64,000 nucleotides of DNA from Carboxylicivirga litoralis (GCF_025499605.1 NZ_JAFMVC010000011.1:1-64000), one strand, 5' to 3'. Numbered from the stretch's first letter, positions 23,762-34,640 are shown. Notes: a model not told the origin generated them from the letters alone. Translations and numbers: made by a program.

Positions 23762-25132
23762 TTATCTCTTTATATGCTTTTTCCACTGTTGATTAAATGT
23801 TTTTGCTGCAAATGGCGATAATTTCTTTTGCTTTCCAATCGTATTATTCCTGACCATTGTTAGCAAATTATTTTTAATCCACCCTCCAAATACATTCATT
23901 AAAATCCTACTGGATAATACTTTATATAATATAGTATTGACACTTCTATCAACCACAGTTTGATACTCTTGAGCAGCTTGCCGATTATAAAGTAACATGT
24001 TGGTCAGAGGAATTTTTACCGGACACACTTCTTCACACTTGCCACACAACGATGAAGCAAAACTTAAATGGTTATATTCGCCAAAGTTTTTAAAGTGAGG
24101 GGATAATACCGAACCTATCGGGCCACTATAGGTTGTTGCATAGGAGTATCCACCAATATTTTTATAAACCGGACAAGCATTTAGGCAAGCCCCGCAGCGA
24201 ATACATTTAAGTGATTTCTGAATCGACTTATCTGTATAAATCTCCGAACGCTTATTATCTAAGAGAAAAACTATCATACGCTCTGGTCCATCAATCTCAT
24301 CTGCTTTTTTGGGACCAAAAAATAAATTACTGTAAACCGTTAATTGCTGGCCGGTTCCATGTGCTGCCAACAATGGCCAAAATAGTGGCAATTGCTCAAT
24401 AGATGGAATAACTTTTTCAATACCGGTAATAACAATATGTAGTTTAGGAAAAGAAGCAGATAGTAATGCATTCCCCTCATTCTCTGTCACCGCTACTACA
24501 CCTTCATTGGCACATAAGAAGTTAGCGCCCGTTATTCCCACATCAGCGTGAATAAACTTCGTTCTTAACAAGTTTCTAACAAAACCTGTTAATTCCTCTG
24601 CTGTCAGGTCTTTAGCTATTTGATAACGTTCATGAAACAAATCGGCAATATCTTGTTTCGATTTATGCATAGCCGGCGTTACAATATGGTATGGTTTTTC
24701 GCCAGCCTCCTGCACAATAAATTCACCTAAATCGGTTTCAACAGACTTAATACCAATATTTTCAAGATGATAATTCAATTCAACTTCTTCAGTTACCATC
24801 GATTTACTTTTTACAAGCATCTTAGTTTCTTCAACTTGTAAAATATGGGATAACTGTTCGATTAAGTCGGTAGAATTCTCAGCCCACCTAACTTCAGTAC
24901 CATTATTAATAGCATTTATCTCAAATGTTTCGAGAAAATGAGGCAGGCGCTCCATCACATTATCTTTTATAGATGAAGCTGTTTCCTTGGCAAGCTTTAA
25001 ATTGTCGTACCTTTCTTTTCCTGCACAAACAGCCGCATCGTATTTCGACATATTAAATTGAATAATACGACGGTGATTTAAATCACTGGCTACACGAGCA
25101 GCATCTTTTTTAAATGTACGAACGGTACTCAA
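23762..25132 (-). CDS. lutB: LutB/YkgF-type iron-sulphur oxidoreductase subunit
   Basis: A 456-residue LUD-domain protein with a ferredoxin-type tail. In the LutABC system this subunit helps oxidise L-lactate to pyruvate. The LUD domain spans about 60-290. Two [4Fe-4S] sites follow: CIRCGACLNACP near 309-320 and CGKCEEVCP near 363-371. No lutA or lutC gene lies next to it here, so it is either partnered elsewhere or has another substrate. It is followed by the Rrf2 gene and preceded six bases upstream by rpiB, probably as one leftward operon. Confidence 0.85.
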   Translation of the reverse strand: MSTVRTFKKDAARVASDLNHRRIIQFNMSKYDAAVCAGKERYDNLKLAKETASSIKDNVMERLPHFLETFEINAINNGTEVRWAENSTDLIEQLSHILQVEETKMLVKSKSMVTEEVELNYHLENIGIKSVETDLGEFIVQEAGEKPYHIVTPAMHKSKQDIADLFHERYQIAKDLTAEELTGFVRNLLRTKFIHADVGITGANFLCANEGVVAVTENEGNALLSASFPKLHIVITGIEKVIPSIEQLPLFWPLLAAHGTGQQLTVYSNLFFGPKKADEIDGPERMIVFLLDNKRSEIYTDKSIQKSLKCIRCGACLNACPVYKNIGGYSYATTYSGPIGSVLSPHFKNFGEYNHLSFASSLCGKCEEVCPVKIPLTNMLLYNRQAAQEYQTVVDRSVNTILYKVLSSRILMNVFGGWIKNNLLTMVRNNTIGKQKKLSPFAAKTFNQQWKKHIKR

Positions 25133-25138
25133 TAAAAC

Positions 25139-25579
25139 TTACTTTACAGGTATTTTGTCAATACGTTTTTGGTGCCTTCCACCTTCAAACTCGGTGTTAA
25201 CAAATTTATCAACAATATTGATGGCTTCTTCTTTACTAACATAACGTCCTGGAACAGTGCATATATTAGCATCATTATGCAGGCGCGCCATCTCCGAGAT
25301 TTCAACACTCCAACACAGTGCAGCTCTAATTCCCTGGTGCTTATTAACAGTCATGTTAATTCCGTTTCCACTGCCACAAACAGCAATTCCAATTTCAAAT
25401 TCGTTGTTTTCAACCGCACTCGCCATTGGGTGAGCATAATCGGCATAATCTGTACTTTCCTCAGAATAAGTACCATAGTCTTTTACTTCTACACCTTGGT
25501 CAGTTAAAAATTGCTTAATGTCTTCTTTGACCGGATAGCCTGCATGGTCGGCTGCTAATGCTACAGTTTTGAAAATCAT
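25139..25579 (-). CDS. rpiB: Ribose 5-phosphate isomerase B
   Basis: A 146-residue isomerase of the RpiB/LacAB family that interconverts ribose 5-phosphate and ribulose 5-phosphate in the pentose phosphate pathway. Family marks are ALAADHAGYPVK near 6-17, DYGTYS near 34-39, and the active-site GIAVCGSGNGINM near 63-75 (catalytic Cys in CGSGNG). HNDANICTVPGR near 100-111 binds phosphate. Full length. Its stop lies six bases before the start of lutB, which implies co-transcription. Confidence 0.93.
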   Translation of the reverse strand: MIFKTVALAADHAGYPVKEDIKQFLTDQGVEVKDYGTYSEESTDYADYAHPMASAVENNEFEIGIAVCGSGNGINMTVNKHQGIRAALCWSVEISEMARLHNDANICTVPGRYVSKEEAINIVDKFVNTEFEGGRHQKRIDKIPVK

Positions 25580-26037
25580 CTTATTTATTTTTTGACAAAG
25601 ATAACGATGCTTGAGGCATTTTAAAACATGTTAAAAAACCTGTTGTTTAATGTTAAAAACCTGTCAGCTTTCTTTGATTATTTTTTAAAAGTTTGTCTTG
25701 ATTTTTTAATCTATTATTACAATACAGGCATGTTTCTGAATAATTGATGTTGGTAAGCCATTTATTTTATCGCGATTTTTAAACCGTTTTTAACCCCACT
25801 TTAAACATTAACAACCAAAGAAATTATTAAATTTGATGCCTATTAACAGATTGTTAAAATCGTTTAAAAGATAATTAATATCAATGAATTAACAGATTTT
25901 AAACATGTTAATAAGCAGTTAGTAAGGCTTTATTTGAGTGTAAAAACAGAACAAACAAACTTTATTGAATAAAAATACTAACCTTACTAACAGGATATTA
26001 TTATTACTATATTTTTTAATTTCTTTCTAAATATTAT
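25580..26037. other. AT-rich divergent intergenic region
   Basis: No gene is seen between the divergent rpiB and nadA genes. The stretch near 25624-25664 repeats TGTTAAAAA(A)CCTGT twice in direct orientation, and TTAAAC/GTTTAA words are frequent. Promoters for both directions must lie here, but I cannot fix their positions. Confidence 0.5.
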
Positions 26038-27033
26038 ATGAATATAAAGGATAGTTGGTTGAAAAGTGGATATGTGGACGAACCGGTTCCAACTGATGTG
26101 GATATTGTAAAAGAAATTACTCGTTTGAAGAAAGAGAAGGATGCTATAATAATGGCTCATTTCTATCAGACAGACGAAATACAAGACATTGCCGACTTTG
26201 TTGGGGATAGTTTAGCCCTTGCACAAGAAGCGGCCAAAACAGACGCTAAAATCATCGTTTTAGCCGGTGTTCACTTTATGGGAGAGACTGCTAAAATTCT
26301 TTCGCCTGATAAATTGGTGTTAGTACCTGATTTAAATGCCGGATGTAGCCTGGCCGATAGTTGTCCTCCTGAGAAATTTAAATCTTTTGTTGAGAAACAT
26401 CCGGATCATACGGTATTGACCTATGTAAATACAACTGCTAAGATTAAAGCTTTATCGGATATTGTGGTGACATCAACGAACGCGAAGAATGTGGTCGATA
26501 GTTTACCTAAAAATGAAAAGATTATCTTTGGTCCTGACCGTAATCTTGGTAATTACCTGAATAGTATTTCCGGGCGCGAAATGGTGTTGTGGGATGGAGC
26601 ATGTCACGTGCATGAGAAATTTTCAGTAGAAAAGATTGTAGAATTGAAAAAAGAGCATCCTGAGGCATTGGTTTTAGCACATCCTGAATGTAAAAAGCCT
26701 TTATTGTTGTTAGCCGATTATGTTGGAAGTACAGCTGCCTTATTGAAATACTCTATCAACAATGAAGCCACTCAGTTTATTGTGGCTACTGAATCGGGTA
26801 TTATTCATCAGATGCAAAAGGAAAGTCCGAATAAGGAATTTATACCTGCTCCGCCTAATGATTCAACCTGCGCGTGCAACGATTGTGAGTACATGAAATT
26901 AAATTCGCTCGAAAAATTATATAACGCCTTAAAATATGAATGGCCATCAATTGATGTTGATGAAGATATACGCAATGATGCTGTTAAACCAATTAATAGA
27001 ATGTTGGATATTTCTAAAAAGGCCGGCCTTTAA
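26038..27033 (+). CDS. nadA: Quinolinate synthase A
   Basis: A 331-residue enzyme that condenses iminoaspartate with dihydroxyacetone phosphate to quinolinate in NAD synthesis. Family marks are IMAHFYQTDEIQDIADFVGDS (split here as IMAHFYQ and IADFVGDS), VHFMGETAKIL, and the [4Fe-4S] ligands expected in GCSLADSC, HPECK and CACNDCEYM. Length is typical. No nadB or nadC lies nearby. It leads the long + strand run; 23 bases separate it from the receiver protein. Confidence 0.95.
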   Translation: MNIKDSWLKSGYVDEPVPTDVDIVKEITRLKKEKDAIIMAHFYQTDEIQDIADFVGDSLALAQEAAKTDAKIIVLAGVHFMGETAKILSPDKLVLVPDLNAGCSLADSCPPEKFKSFVEKHPDHTVLTYVNTTAKIKALSDIVVTSTNAKNVVDSLPKNEKIIFGPDRNLGNYLNSISGREMVLWDGACHVHEKFSVEKIVELKKEHPEALVLAHPECKKPLLLLADYVGSTAALLKYSINNEATQFIVATESGIIHQMQKESPNKEFIPAPPNDSTCACNDCEYMKLNSLEKLYNALKYEWPSIDVDEDIRNDAVKPINRMLDISKKAGL

Positions 27034-27056
27034 TAACTTAATCAACCCAACCTGTA

Positions 27057-27446
27057 ATGGAAAAGTTAGAACATCCTGTATCTGTTTTACTGGTAGAAGA
27101 TAATGTATTAAATCAAAAGCTTATTTTTCTTAATCTGTCGAAGTATGGATTTAAAATTGATATAGCTAACCATGGACGTGAAGCACTCGACAAGTTAGAA
27201 AGCGGGCATTATGATTTGATATTGATGGATTTGATGATGCCAATAATGGATGGCCTCGAAACCACTGTTGCTATTCGTGAAAAAGAAAAGGACACAAAGC
27301 AACATATGCCCATTGTTGGTTTAACAGCCAATACTTACGATGCAGATCGGGAAAAGTGTTTATCATATGGTATGGACGAATACATGGCCAAACCATTCGA
27401 CCTTCAGGAATTCTTCAATAATTTAAAGAAGTTGAATATTATTTAA
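27057..27446 (+). CDS. Stand-alone response-regulator receiver domain
   Basis: A 129-residue CheY-like receiver with no output domain. The phospho-acceptor Asp is in [13 protein letters not shown] (about residue 60), the acidic pair is ED at 16-17 ([10 protein letters not shown]), the conserved Thr is in GLTANT and the Lys is in MAKPF. The form resembles receivers cut from hybrid histidine kinases. Its partner kinase is not nearby. It lies between nadA and ruvB with 23 and 7 base gaps, so it is co-transcribed. Confidence 0.92.
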   Translation: MEKLEHPVSVLLVEDNVLNQKLIFLNLSKYGFKIDIANHGREALDKLESGHYDLILMDLMMPIMDGLETTVAIREKEKDTKQHMPIVGLTANTYDADREKCLSYGMDEYMAKPFDLQEFFNNLKKLNII

Positions 27447-27453
27447 GCTGTGT

Positions 27454-28467
27454 ATGAGTTTCGACATAAGAGGTAATGGAGATACGGAGAAAGAACTGGA
27501 AAAGGCTTTACGGCCACTCTCTTTTTCTGATTTTAAAGGGCAGGATAAAATTGTCGAAAACCTTGAAATATTTGTGCAAGCCGCCAAAATGCGAGGCGAT
27601 GCATTAGATCATGTTTTGCTTCACGGTCCTCCGGGATTAGGAAAAACGACTTTATCAAATATAATTGCACATCAGCTTGGTGTTGGTTTTAAATTGACCA
27701 GTGGACCTGTTTTGGATAAACCTGGTGATTTGGCTGGTATTTTAACCAGTCTGGAAGAAAACGATGTTCTTTTTATAGATGAGATTCATCGATTAAGTCC
27801 TGTTGTTGAAGAGTATTTATACAGTGCAATGGAGGATTTCCGTATTGATATTGTGATTGATAAAGGGCCTGGTGCGCGTAGTATTCAAATTGATTTAAAT
27901 CCCTTCACATTAATTGGAGCCACTACACGCAGTGGATTATTAACTGCGCCTTTAAGGGCTCGTTTTGGTATTAATAGCCATCTTGAATATTATAATTCAG
28001 AAACGATAGCGCATATCATAGAACGTTCAGCTGACATACTTGAAGTTCGTATTCATCAGAATGCAGCTGATGAAATAGCTCGCCGTAGTCGTGGAACACC
28101 TCGTATAGCAAATGCTTTGCTTCGTCGTGTCCGTGATTTTGCCCAGGTTAAAGGTGATGGTACCATTAATCTGGACATTAGTAAATTAGCCTTAAATGCC
28201 TTAAACATTGACACTTTTGGCTTAGACACGATGGATCATAAAATTCTATTGACTTTAATTGATAAGTTTGGTGGCGGTCCTGTTGGCGTTAATACTATCG
28301 CAACCGCGGTTGGAGAAGACGCTGGTACCATCGAAGAAGTCTATGAACCATTTCTGATCATGGAGGGTTTCATTAAGCGAACTCCTCGTGGACGAATGGC
28401 CACTGCCCATGCCTATGAACATTTAGGACGAGAAACCAATTTAAACCAGGGAACCCTATTTTCATAA
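27454..28467 (+). CDS. ruvB: Holliday junction helicase subunit RuvB
   Basis: A 337-residue AAA+ motor that drives branch migration with Ruv[21 protein letters not shown] near 20-39 opens the fold. The Walker [11 protein letters not shown] is near 56-65, Walker [11 protein letters not shown] near 107-116, sensor [18 protein letters not shown] near 152-169 and the arginine finger region follow. The winged C-terminal domain ends in EHLG. No ruvA or ruvC is nearby. It sits seven bases after the receiver gene. Confidence 0.97.
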   Translation: MSFDIRGNGDTEKELEKALRPLSFSDFKGQDKIVENLEIFVQAAKMRGDALDHVLLHGPPGLGKTTLSNIIAHQLGVGFKLTSGPVLDKPGDLAGILTSLEENDVLFIDEIHRLSPVVEEYLYSAMEDFRIDIVIDKGPGARSIQIDLNPFTLIGATTRSGLLTAPLRARFGINSHLEYYNSETIAHIIERSADILEVRIHQNAADEIARRSRGTPRIANALLRRVRDFAQVKGDGTINLDISKLALNALNIDTFGLDTMDHKILLTLIDKFGGGPVGVNTIATAVGEDAGTIEEVYEPFLIMEGFIKRTPRGRMATAHAYEHLGRETNLNQGTLFS

Positions 28468-28471
28468 TATT

Positions 28472-29932
28472 TTGAGTAAACTAAAAAAGCTGGCCGGTGA
28501 TACCATCATTTATGGTGTGAGTACTATTCTTGGACGATTGCTGAATTGGCTGTTAATGCCATTCTATATCAGAACACTAGATACTTCTGAATTTGGCGGT
28601 GTCGTAAATATTTATAGTTACATAGCCGTTGTTTTAGTATTGCTCACGCTTGGTTTTGAAACTGGCTATTTCAGATTTGCTAAAGAATACAAACGTGAGG
28701 TTTTACTGAAAAACCTTGGCGCTGTTATCACTGTTTTTAGTTTGCTTTTTGTCGCTTTAGTCGTTTTATTTCAAGATTCAATTGCGCATGTACTTGGTAA
28801 TGAATATTTAGTTGCTGAATATTATGTCATTGGTGCGCTTATAGTCGCTATTGATGCCATCACCAGCATTCCTTTTGCTGATTTACGAATACAGAATAAA
28901 ACGGTTCGATATGCTTCATTGAAGTTCATATCCGTTCTATTAAATATCGGTTTTAATGTCTTTTTTCTTGTTATTTGCCCTTATCTATTAAAAGAGGGGT
29001 ATGACTTTATTGAACTTATTTTTAATCCAAATAACAAGCTCTATTACGTTTTTGTATCTAATCTTTTCAGCTCTGTTTTAATCAGCTTTTTCTTAATTCC
29101 ACAGATGCTGTTTGTCAAAGCTCAGTTCAATGTAGAATTAATCAAAAAAGTGCTTCATTATTCATCACCTATTATGGTTGTTGGATTATTTGGTATGTTA
29201 ATTCAAAATATCGATAAGATTTTAATGCCGCATTTAATAAGCGAGAATGCAATGGAAGCATTAGCTATTTATGGCGCCAACTACAAAATTGGCATCTTGA
29301 TGGCTTTGTTTATACAATCTTATCGCTTAGCCTTCGAACCATTTTTCTTTAAGGAAGGAAAGGAAAAAGCATCAAAAGATTTGTATGCCCGAATACTGAA
29401 ATACTTTGTCATTTTCGGTTGCATTATTTTCGTAAGTGTATTGGTTTTTATCGATGTCGTCAATATTCTTTTAGTTCCTGAATATTATGAAGGAAATGTA
29501 ATTATCCCGTTCATTCTGATGGGACAATTGTTTTTCGGTATATATTACTCATTATCATTATGGTATAAGCTGACTGACAGAACGCATTACGGTGCGGTTA
29601 TAAGTGGCGTTGGTGCAGTGTTAGTTATTGTAGGAAATATTGTATTTGTGCCATTATTCGGATATGTTGGTGCAGCCATTAGTTCTTTAATTTGTTTCTT
29701 AATTATGACTGTTCTTTCATACGTACTGGGACAAAAGTATTATCCGATTCATTATCCTGTGTTGAAAGTTGTCTTACATATTTTTGTAGCAATTGCTGTC
29801 GTTTATGTTAGTCAACTCTTAGGTTCAGATAATCTATTATTTCATTATGCCATCAAAGGCACTATATTTGTTAGTTATTTTGCCTTTCTTTATATTATTG
29901 AAAGAAAGGAGTTAATTAAAATTTTATCATGA
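28472..29932 (+). CDS. Lipopolysaccharide/polysaccharide flippase (MATE/Wzx-like)
   Basis: A 486-residue membrane protein with about 14 hydrophobic helices, of the oligosaccharide flippase (MOP) superfamily that moves lipid-linked sugars or peptidoglycan precursors across the inner membrane. The start is TTG at 28472, four bases after the ruvB stop. Visible family marks are the N-terminal [19 protein letters not shown] and the central helices near 250-330. The last codons overlap dut by four bases (ATGA). The substrate is unknown. Confidence 0.85.
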   Translation: MSKLKKLAGDTIIYGVSTILGRLLNWLLMPFYIRTLDTSEFGGVVNIYSYIAVVLVLLTLGFETGYFRFAKEYKREVLLKNLGAVITVFSLLFVALVVLFQDSIAHVLGNEYLVAEYYVIGALIVAIDAITSIPFADLRIQNKTVRYASLKFISVLLNIGFNVFFLVICPYLLKEGYDFIELIFNPNNKLYYVFVSNLFSSVLISFFLIPQMLFVKAQFNVELIKKVLHYSSPIMVVGLFGMLIQNIDKILMPHLISENAMEALAIYGANYKIGILMALFIQSYRLAFEPFFFKEGKEKASKDLYARILKYFVIFGCIIFVSVLVFIDVVNILLVPEYYEGNVIIPFILMGQLFFGIYYSLSLWYKLTDRTHYGAVISGVGAVLVIVGNIVFVPLFGYVGAAISSLICFLIMTVLSYVLGQKYYPIHYPVLKVVLHIFVAIAVVYVSQLLGSDNLLFHYAIKGTIFVSYFAFLYIIERKELIKILS

Positions 29933-30366
29933 CACAAGTTCAAATTATTAATAAAAGCAAGCACGATTTACCTGGATATAGTACAGAACACTCTGCTGGT
30001 ATGGATTTAAGGGCCAATATTGATGGTCCTGTTATATTAAAACCTCTACAGCGTGTGTTAATTCCAACAGGTCTCTATATTCAATTGCCCGATGGTCATG
30101 AAGCTCAAATACGTCCTCGTAGTGGTTTGGCTGCTAAGTTTGGTGTAACTGTTTTAAATACTCCTGGTACCATTGATGCTGATTATAGAGGTGAAATTAA
30201 GGTGATACTTGTTAACCTGTCTAATGAAGATTTTACCATTAATGATGGGGAACGTATTTGTCAAATGGTGATAGCTCAGTATTCCAAAGTTGAGCTTAAA
30301 GAAGTTGAAATACTAGAAGAAACCGTAAGAGGAAGTGGTGGCTTTGGTCATACTGGAACTAATTAA
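29929..30366 (+). CDS. dut: dUTP diphosphatase
   Basis: A 145-residue homotrimeric dUTPase that cleaves dUTP to dUMP and pyrophosphate, preventing uracil entry into DNA and feeding dTMP synthesis. All five motifs are visible: GMDLRA near 24, RPRSGLAAK near 64, [11 protein letters not shown] near 83, RICQMVI near 109 and GSGGFGHTG near 135. The start overlaps the flippase stop. Full length. Confidence 0.97.
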   Translation: MTQVQIINKSKHDLPGYSTEHSAGMDLRANIDGPVILKPLQRVLIPTGLYIQLPDGHEAQIRPRSGLAAKFGVTVLNTPGTIDADYRGEIKVILVNLSNEDFTINDGERICQMVIAQYSKVELKEVEILEETVRGSGGFGHTGTN

Positions 30367-30389
30367 CTCTTATTAAATTATTTATTGCA

Positions 30390-32135
30390 ATGTATATTAG
30401 ATTCTGGTTCATAGCTCTTACTGCTATTCTGTTTGTAGGGTGTAGTTCTGTTAAGCCTACTTCAACTATTGAAGTTAGTAAAGAACAGATACAAAAGGTT
30501 CAATTGGACGATATTCAAAAACGTAAGTTCGATTATTTTTTCTACGAAGCTAACCGAGAAAAAATGAAAGGTAACTACGAAAAGTCTGCCATGTATCTGA
30601 CTGAGTGTTTAAAAATTGATCCTACCAGTAGTGCATCAATGTATGAATTAGCTAATATATTAGTTGCAGGTAAAGAGGTAGTTAAAGCTCAGGGATTACT
30701 TGAGCGTGCCATTACTATTGAACCCGAAAACATATGGTATCGTTTGATGTTAGCCGAGTTATATCAACAAAATAAGATGGGTTTTCAGGCTATACGATTA
30801 TATGAGCAAATTGTTGAAGATCATCCCAATAACGATGAGTACTTATACGGATTAGCTCAAGTATATCAACGTAATGGAGAAAAGGAGAAGGCCTTATCAG
30901 CTTACGATAGACTTGAAAAGAGGCTTGGGTTAAACGAAGTGATTATTCTTGAAAAAGAGAAGATATTACTTGATTTAGGTAAAAATAAGTCGGCACTGCA
31001 AGAGTTAAATAAATTAATTAAAAAGTATCCTGATGAAGCCAGGTATTACGGTTTTATAGCAGACTATTACCTGTATCTTGAAGATCATGATAATGCCCGC
31101 AAATACTATAACATTGTACTTGATAAGGATCCTGATAATGTAACTGCTTATTTTAGTCTTGGTAATTTGTCCTTTCAAGCAAATGATACCACTAGTTTTG
31201 TCAATTATTATAACAAAGCATTAGCTTCAAAAACGACGCCTTTCGAACTTAAATTCCAACGTATTTTACCATTTTTAATGGACAGTAAGAATATACAAAA
31301 ATACAAAGGGTTTTTAGTTGAATTCTTAGATACGATTATAGAGGCACATCCTTATGAAGCCATGGCCTATGTTTATAAAGGGAACTTCTATAGGGCATTA
31401 AATGATAATGAAAATGCCATAATTGCCTATCGTGATGCATTATCGATTGAAGAGAAAAATGAACTGATTTGGCAGGATTATCTTTTACTAATGATCGATA
31501 GTCAGGATTTTAAGAATATTTATGGCAATGCTAAAGTGGCGTTAACACATTATCCTGATAATGCTTTCTTTTATCTGATTGCAGGTAGTTCTGCAGGTCA
31601 GTTAAATGATAATGACGAAGCTTTACGCTTGTTAGAGCTCGGTTTATCAAAGGTGAAGGATAATAAAGTTATGAAAGCTCAATTTTATGCTAATATTGGC
31701 GATATCGCTTACGCTAACAAGGACAGTGAAAAGGCTTTTTCATCTTATGAAAAATCTCTAAAAATTGACGAATTAAATATTATCGTTCTAAATAACTATA
31801 GTTATTATTTAACCCTTGAAAATAAGGATTTAGATAAAGCTGAGCGGATGAGTAGCAAGTGTGTTGAACTGGAACCCGGTAATTCTACTTATCTAGACAC
31901 TTATGCATGGGTCTTGTTCAAACGAGGTCGGTATTTCGAAGCTAAATATATTATCGAACGTGCGATTGATAATGGCGGTGATGACAGTGCTGTTATTGTT
32001 GAGCATTATGGTGATATTCTTTATAATAACGGCGATGTAGAAGCTGCCATTATGCAATGGAAAAAAGCCCTTGATATGGGTAGTGAAAGTGAAACAATAA
32101 AGCAAAAGATAGAAGCTAAAACATATATTGAGTAG
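30390..32135 (+). CDS. TPR-repeat lipoprotein
   Basis: A 581-residue predicted lipoprotein. The signal peptide ends in FVGCSS (Cys near 18). At least ten tetratricopeptide repeats follow, for example NREKMKGNYEKSAMYLTECL and ENDNEAIIAYRDAL type units, through to the end. TPR lipoproteins of this size in Bacteroidota often act as scaffolds for envelope assembly. Its stop TAG overlaps the GTG start of the next gene, so translation is coupled with the DUF4292 lipoprotein. Confidence 0.85.
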   Translation: MYIRFWFIALTAILFVGCSSVKPTSTIEVSKEQIQKVQLDDIQKRKFDYFFYEANREKMKGNYEKSAMYLTECLKIDPTSSASMYELANILVAGKEVVKAQGLLERAITIEPENIWYRLMLAELYQQNKMGFQAIRLYEQIVEDHPNNDEYLYGLAQVYQRNGEKEKALSAYDRLEKRLGLNEVIILEKEKILLDLGKNKSALQELNKLIKKYPDEARYYGFIADYYLYLEDHDNARKYYNIVLDKDPDNVTAYFSLGNLSFQANDTTSFVNYYNKALASKTTPFELKFQRILPFLMDSKNIQKYKGFLVEFLDTIIEAHPYEAMAYVYKGNFYRALNDNENAIIAYRDALSIEEKNELIWQDYLLLMIDSQDFKNIYGNAKVALTHYPDNAFFYLIAGSSAGQLNDNDEALRLLELGLSKVKDNKVMKAQFYANIGDIAYANKDSEKAFSSYEKSLKIDELNIIVLNNYSYYLTLENKDLDKAERMSSKCVELEPGNSTYLDTYAWVLFKRGRYFEAKYIIERAIDNGGDDSAVIVEHYGDILYNNGDVEAAIMQWKKALDMGSESETIKQKIEAKTYIE

Positions 32136-32977
32136 TGAGGCAGGTTGGGATTATACTGATTGGAATTATTTTGGTGCTTTCTGGATGTAAGGCAACGCAG
32201 GAATTTTATACGAAAAAGGGGACTTTAAAAAATATAGCGGACTATAAGTTAATCAATTCTACAGAAGATAATTATATTAGTTATAATACGCTTTTTTATA
32301 AACGCTTCAAAGCTAAATATAGCGATGACAATAATTCTTTATCAATCTCCGGTAATATATACATTCAAAAGGATTCATCAATAATTATTTCCATTCTTAA
32401 AGGGATAGAATGGTACAGAGTTCGTTTAACGCCTAATGCTGTTGAAATACTCGATAAAAGGAAGAAGACATATACGCGTGGTGATTATAAGTTATTATGG
32501 GATAGGTTTTTAGTTGAAATGGATTATCATACTCTTCAAAGTATCTTAACTAATGAATTGTTTGTTTATCCGATTAGTAATGATCAAAAATTAATTAAGC
32601 GTTATAAACATGAAGTAGGTAAGGATGTTTATTTGCTTCAATCCCTAAAAAATGGCAAGTTTGAACGAAAGTATAAGAAAGAAAAAACAATGAATATTGT
32701 TTATCATCAGTTTGCAATTATGCCAGATGTCTTTAAAATATCAAAAGTAAATATTAAGGATTTTGATGTTAATAGTGAGCTAGTTATCGGTTACGATAAT
32801 TTTGTAGACATCAATAATTCGCTTTTTCCTTCTGAAGTTATAATTAATGGAAATCGAGGAAACAACGCTTTTACAATTCTTTTAAATTTTGATCATATAG
32901 ATATCAATGGCGAAAGCTCCTTAGGTTTTAAGTTTTCCGATAAATACAAGAAAATTGATTTGAACAATGAGAATTAA
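32135..32977 (+). CDS. DUF4292 lipoprotein
   Basis: A 280-residue predicted lipoprotein starting with GTG at 32135. The signal ends in LVLSGC (Cys near 18). The body resembles DUF4292, a LolA/LolB-like fold of Bacteroidota with features such as SIIISILKGIEWYRVRLTP and the later KVNIKDFDVNSELVIGYDNF. The role is unknown; a LolB-like part in lipoprotein or lipid handling is possible. It overlaps the upstream TPR gene by one base and the downstream EnvC-like gene by 11. Confidence 0.8.
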   Translation: MRQVGIILIGIILVLSGCKATQEFYTKKGTLKNIADYKLINSTEDNYISYNTLFYKRFKAKYSDDNNSLSISGNIYIQKDSSIIISILKGIEWYRVRLTPNAVEILDKRKKTYTRGDYKLLWDRFLVEMDYHTLQSILTNELFVYPISNDQKLIKRYKHEVGKDVYLLQSLKNGKFERKYKKEKTMNIVYHQFAIMPDVFKISKVNIKDFDVNSELVIGYDNFVDINNSLFPSEVIINGNRGNNAFTILLNFDHIDINGESSLGFKFSDKYKKIDLNNEN

Positions 32978-34115
32978 TACTTGGTTCCTTTTTTTCTTTA
33001 GTCTGTTCCTTAGTCTTCAGGCTTCAGCGCAAACATTAGACGAGCTTGAAAGCGAAAAAAAGCAGCTTAATCAACGTATTAAAAATGCAAATGCGCTGCT
33101 TGTTACCTATAATAAACAAAAACGTACGAGTTTAAAGAATGTTAACCTTCTTAGTCTGCAAATTAAGGATAGAGAACGTTTAATTGCGCTTTATGAAGAG
33201 GAAATTGCGCTTTTGGAAACAGATATTAAAACCATTGAGATTGAAATTAGTACTACTCAGGATAAGTTGGAGCAATTAAAACAACAATATGCGAAATTAA
33301 TATCTGAGACATATAATAATAAAAAACGTTATAATGAGCTTTCATTTTTCTTTGGTGCTGAATCTTTTAATGAAGCTTACAGGCGTTTTGTAATGCTCAA
33401 GGAGTATAATCGTTTCAGGCATAATCAGGGCCTTTTAATCGAAAAAAATGCTGAACAATTAGATAATTCATACCAATTACTCAACACTAAATTAAAAGTT
33501 CAAAATAATGCCTTAAACAGCGTCAAATCGCAACATAAAAAGCTGTTAAATGATAAACAGTCGGTAAATAGAAATATTCAAGATTTAAAGCGTAAAGAAT
33601 CATCGGTCAAACAAGAATTAAGAAAACAAAAGCGTGCGCTAAAAAAGCTTGAAGATGCTATTGTAAAAGTTATTGCTGAAATGACTAAGGAAAGTGTTGA
33701 ACCATCCGATTTTCACTTGTCAAAGGGGAAATTATTGTGGCCTGTCAAACAAGGAATAGTGGTGAGTCAGTTTGGTGAGCATCAACATCCAGTATTAAAG
33801 TATGTTAAGGTTAATAATAATGGAATTGATATTCAAAGTACTTCTGATAATGTAGCGAAGTCAGTTTTCAGTGGAAAAGTTAGTCGAATAGTTCCAATTC
33901 CTGGTTATAATAAAGCTGTTTTAGTCCGTCATGGAAGATTTTTAACTGTTTATGCCAATATTGAGAATGTTCATGTAAAACCTGGACAAAATGTAACTAA
34001 AAACATGAATATCGGTACTATATACAGCGGAAAGGGTGAAAATTCTGGTGTTCTTCATTTTGAAATTTGGGAAGAAAGTGTGAAATTGAACCCTGAGCTA
34101 TGGTTACTAAAATAA
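32967..34115 (+). CDS. EnvC-like M23 peptidase-domain protein (degenerate)
   Basis: A 382-residue exported protein: signal peptide 1-21 (ends ASAQ), long coiled coil about 23-245, and a C-terminal LytM/M23 domain from about 255. Where active M23 enzymes have a zinc-binding His before GxD, this one has NNNGIDIQS, and near the end only one His of the H-x-H pair remains (VLHFEIWE). It is therefore probably an activator of amidases like EnvC, not a peptidase itself. The start overlaps DUF4292 by 11 bases. Confidence 0.88.
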   Translation: MRINTWFLFFFSLFLSLQASAQTLDELESEKKQLNQRIKNANALLVTYNKQKRTSLKNVNLLSLQIKDRERLIALYEEEIALLETDIKTIEIEISTTQDKLEQLKQQYAKLISETYNNKKRYNELSFFFGAESFNEAYRRFVMLKEYNRFRHNQGLLIEKNAEQLDNSYQLLNTKLKVQNNALNSVKSQHKKLLNDKQSVNRNIQDLKRKESSVKQELRKQKRALKKLEDAIVKVIAEMTKESVEPSDFHLSKGKLLWPVKQGIVVSQFGEHQHPVLKYVKVNNNGIDIQSTSDNVAKSVFSGKVSRIVPIPGYNKAVLVRHGRFLTVYANIENVHVKPGQNVTKNMNIGTIYSGKGENSGVLHFEIWEESVKLNPELWLLK

Positions 34116-34232
34116 TTTTAAATAATTTATAACCATTTTACGAATATTTCGTATAAAACGTGAGAGTTATTAGAGTATTGATTAAGAGGATGTTAATATT
34201 CCCTTTCTTCTTCTAATTTTAAGCTATATATA

Positions 34233-34640
34233 ATGGAATTGACCGTGAATAAATTAGAATTCAACTCCGAAACGAAAAATATCAATATTGTCGAGAAATT
34301 AATCGATGATATGTCGAGTCAATATGATTTGCACAGTGATATATATGGGAAATTATTATTGGCTGTAGTTGAAGGGGTTAATAATGCAATTGTTCACGGA
34401 AATAAACTAGATAAGGAGAAGCTGGTTACAGTCGAATACTCAATAGACGACGAGAAAGTAGAGTTTACTATTATAGATGAGGGAACAGGATTTGACTATA
34501 CGAATATTCCCGATCCAACCAAGCCAGAAAACCTTGAAAAAACACATGGTCGAGGTATTTTTCTGATGCATCATTTAGCTGACGATATCGAGTTTGAAGA
34601 AGAAGGAAGTATCGTAAAAATGACCTTCAATATCATCTAA
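34233..34640 (+). CDS. Anti-sigma-factor-type ATP-binding protein
   Basis: A 135-residue protein of the HATPase_c_2 (RsbW/SpoIIAB) family, which bind ATP and hold or phosphorylate partner proteins. N-box EGVNNAIVHGNK near 47-58, G1-box IIDEGTGFDY near 80-89 and G2-box GRGIFLMHHL near 108-117 are present. No anti-anti-sigma or sigma gene is adjacent, so the target is elsewhere. It directly abuts ybeY: the TAA is followed at once by ATG. Confidence 0.85.
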   Translation: MELTVNKLEFNSETKNINIVEKLIDDMSSQYDLHSDIYGKLLLAVVEGVNNAIVHGNKLDKEKLVTVEYSIDDEKVEFTIIDEGTGFDYTNIPDPTKPENLEKTHGRGIFLMHHLADDIEFEEEGSIVKMTFNII

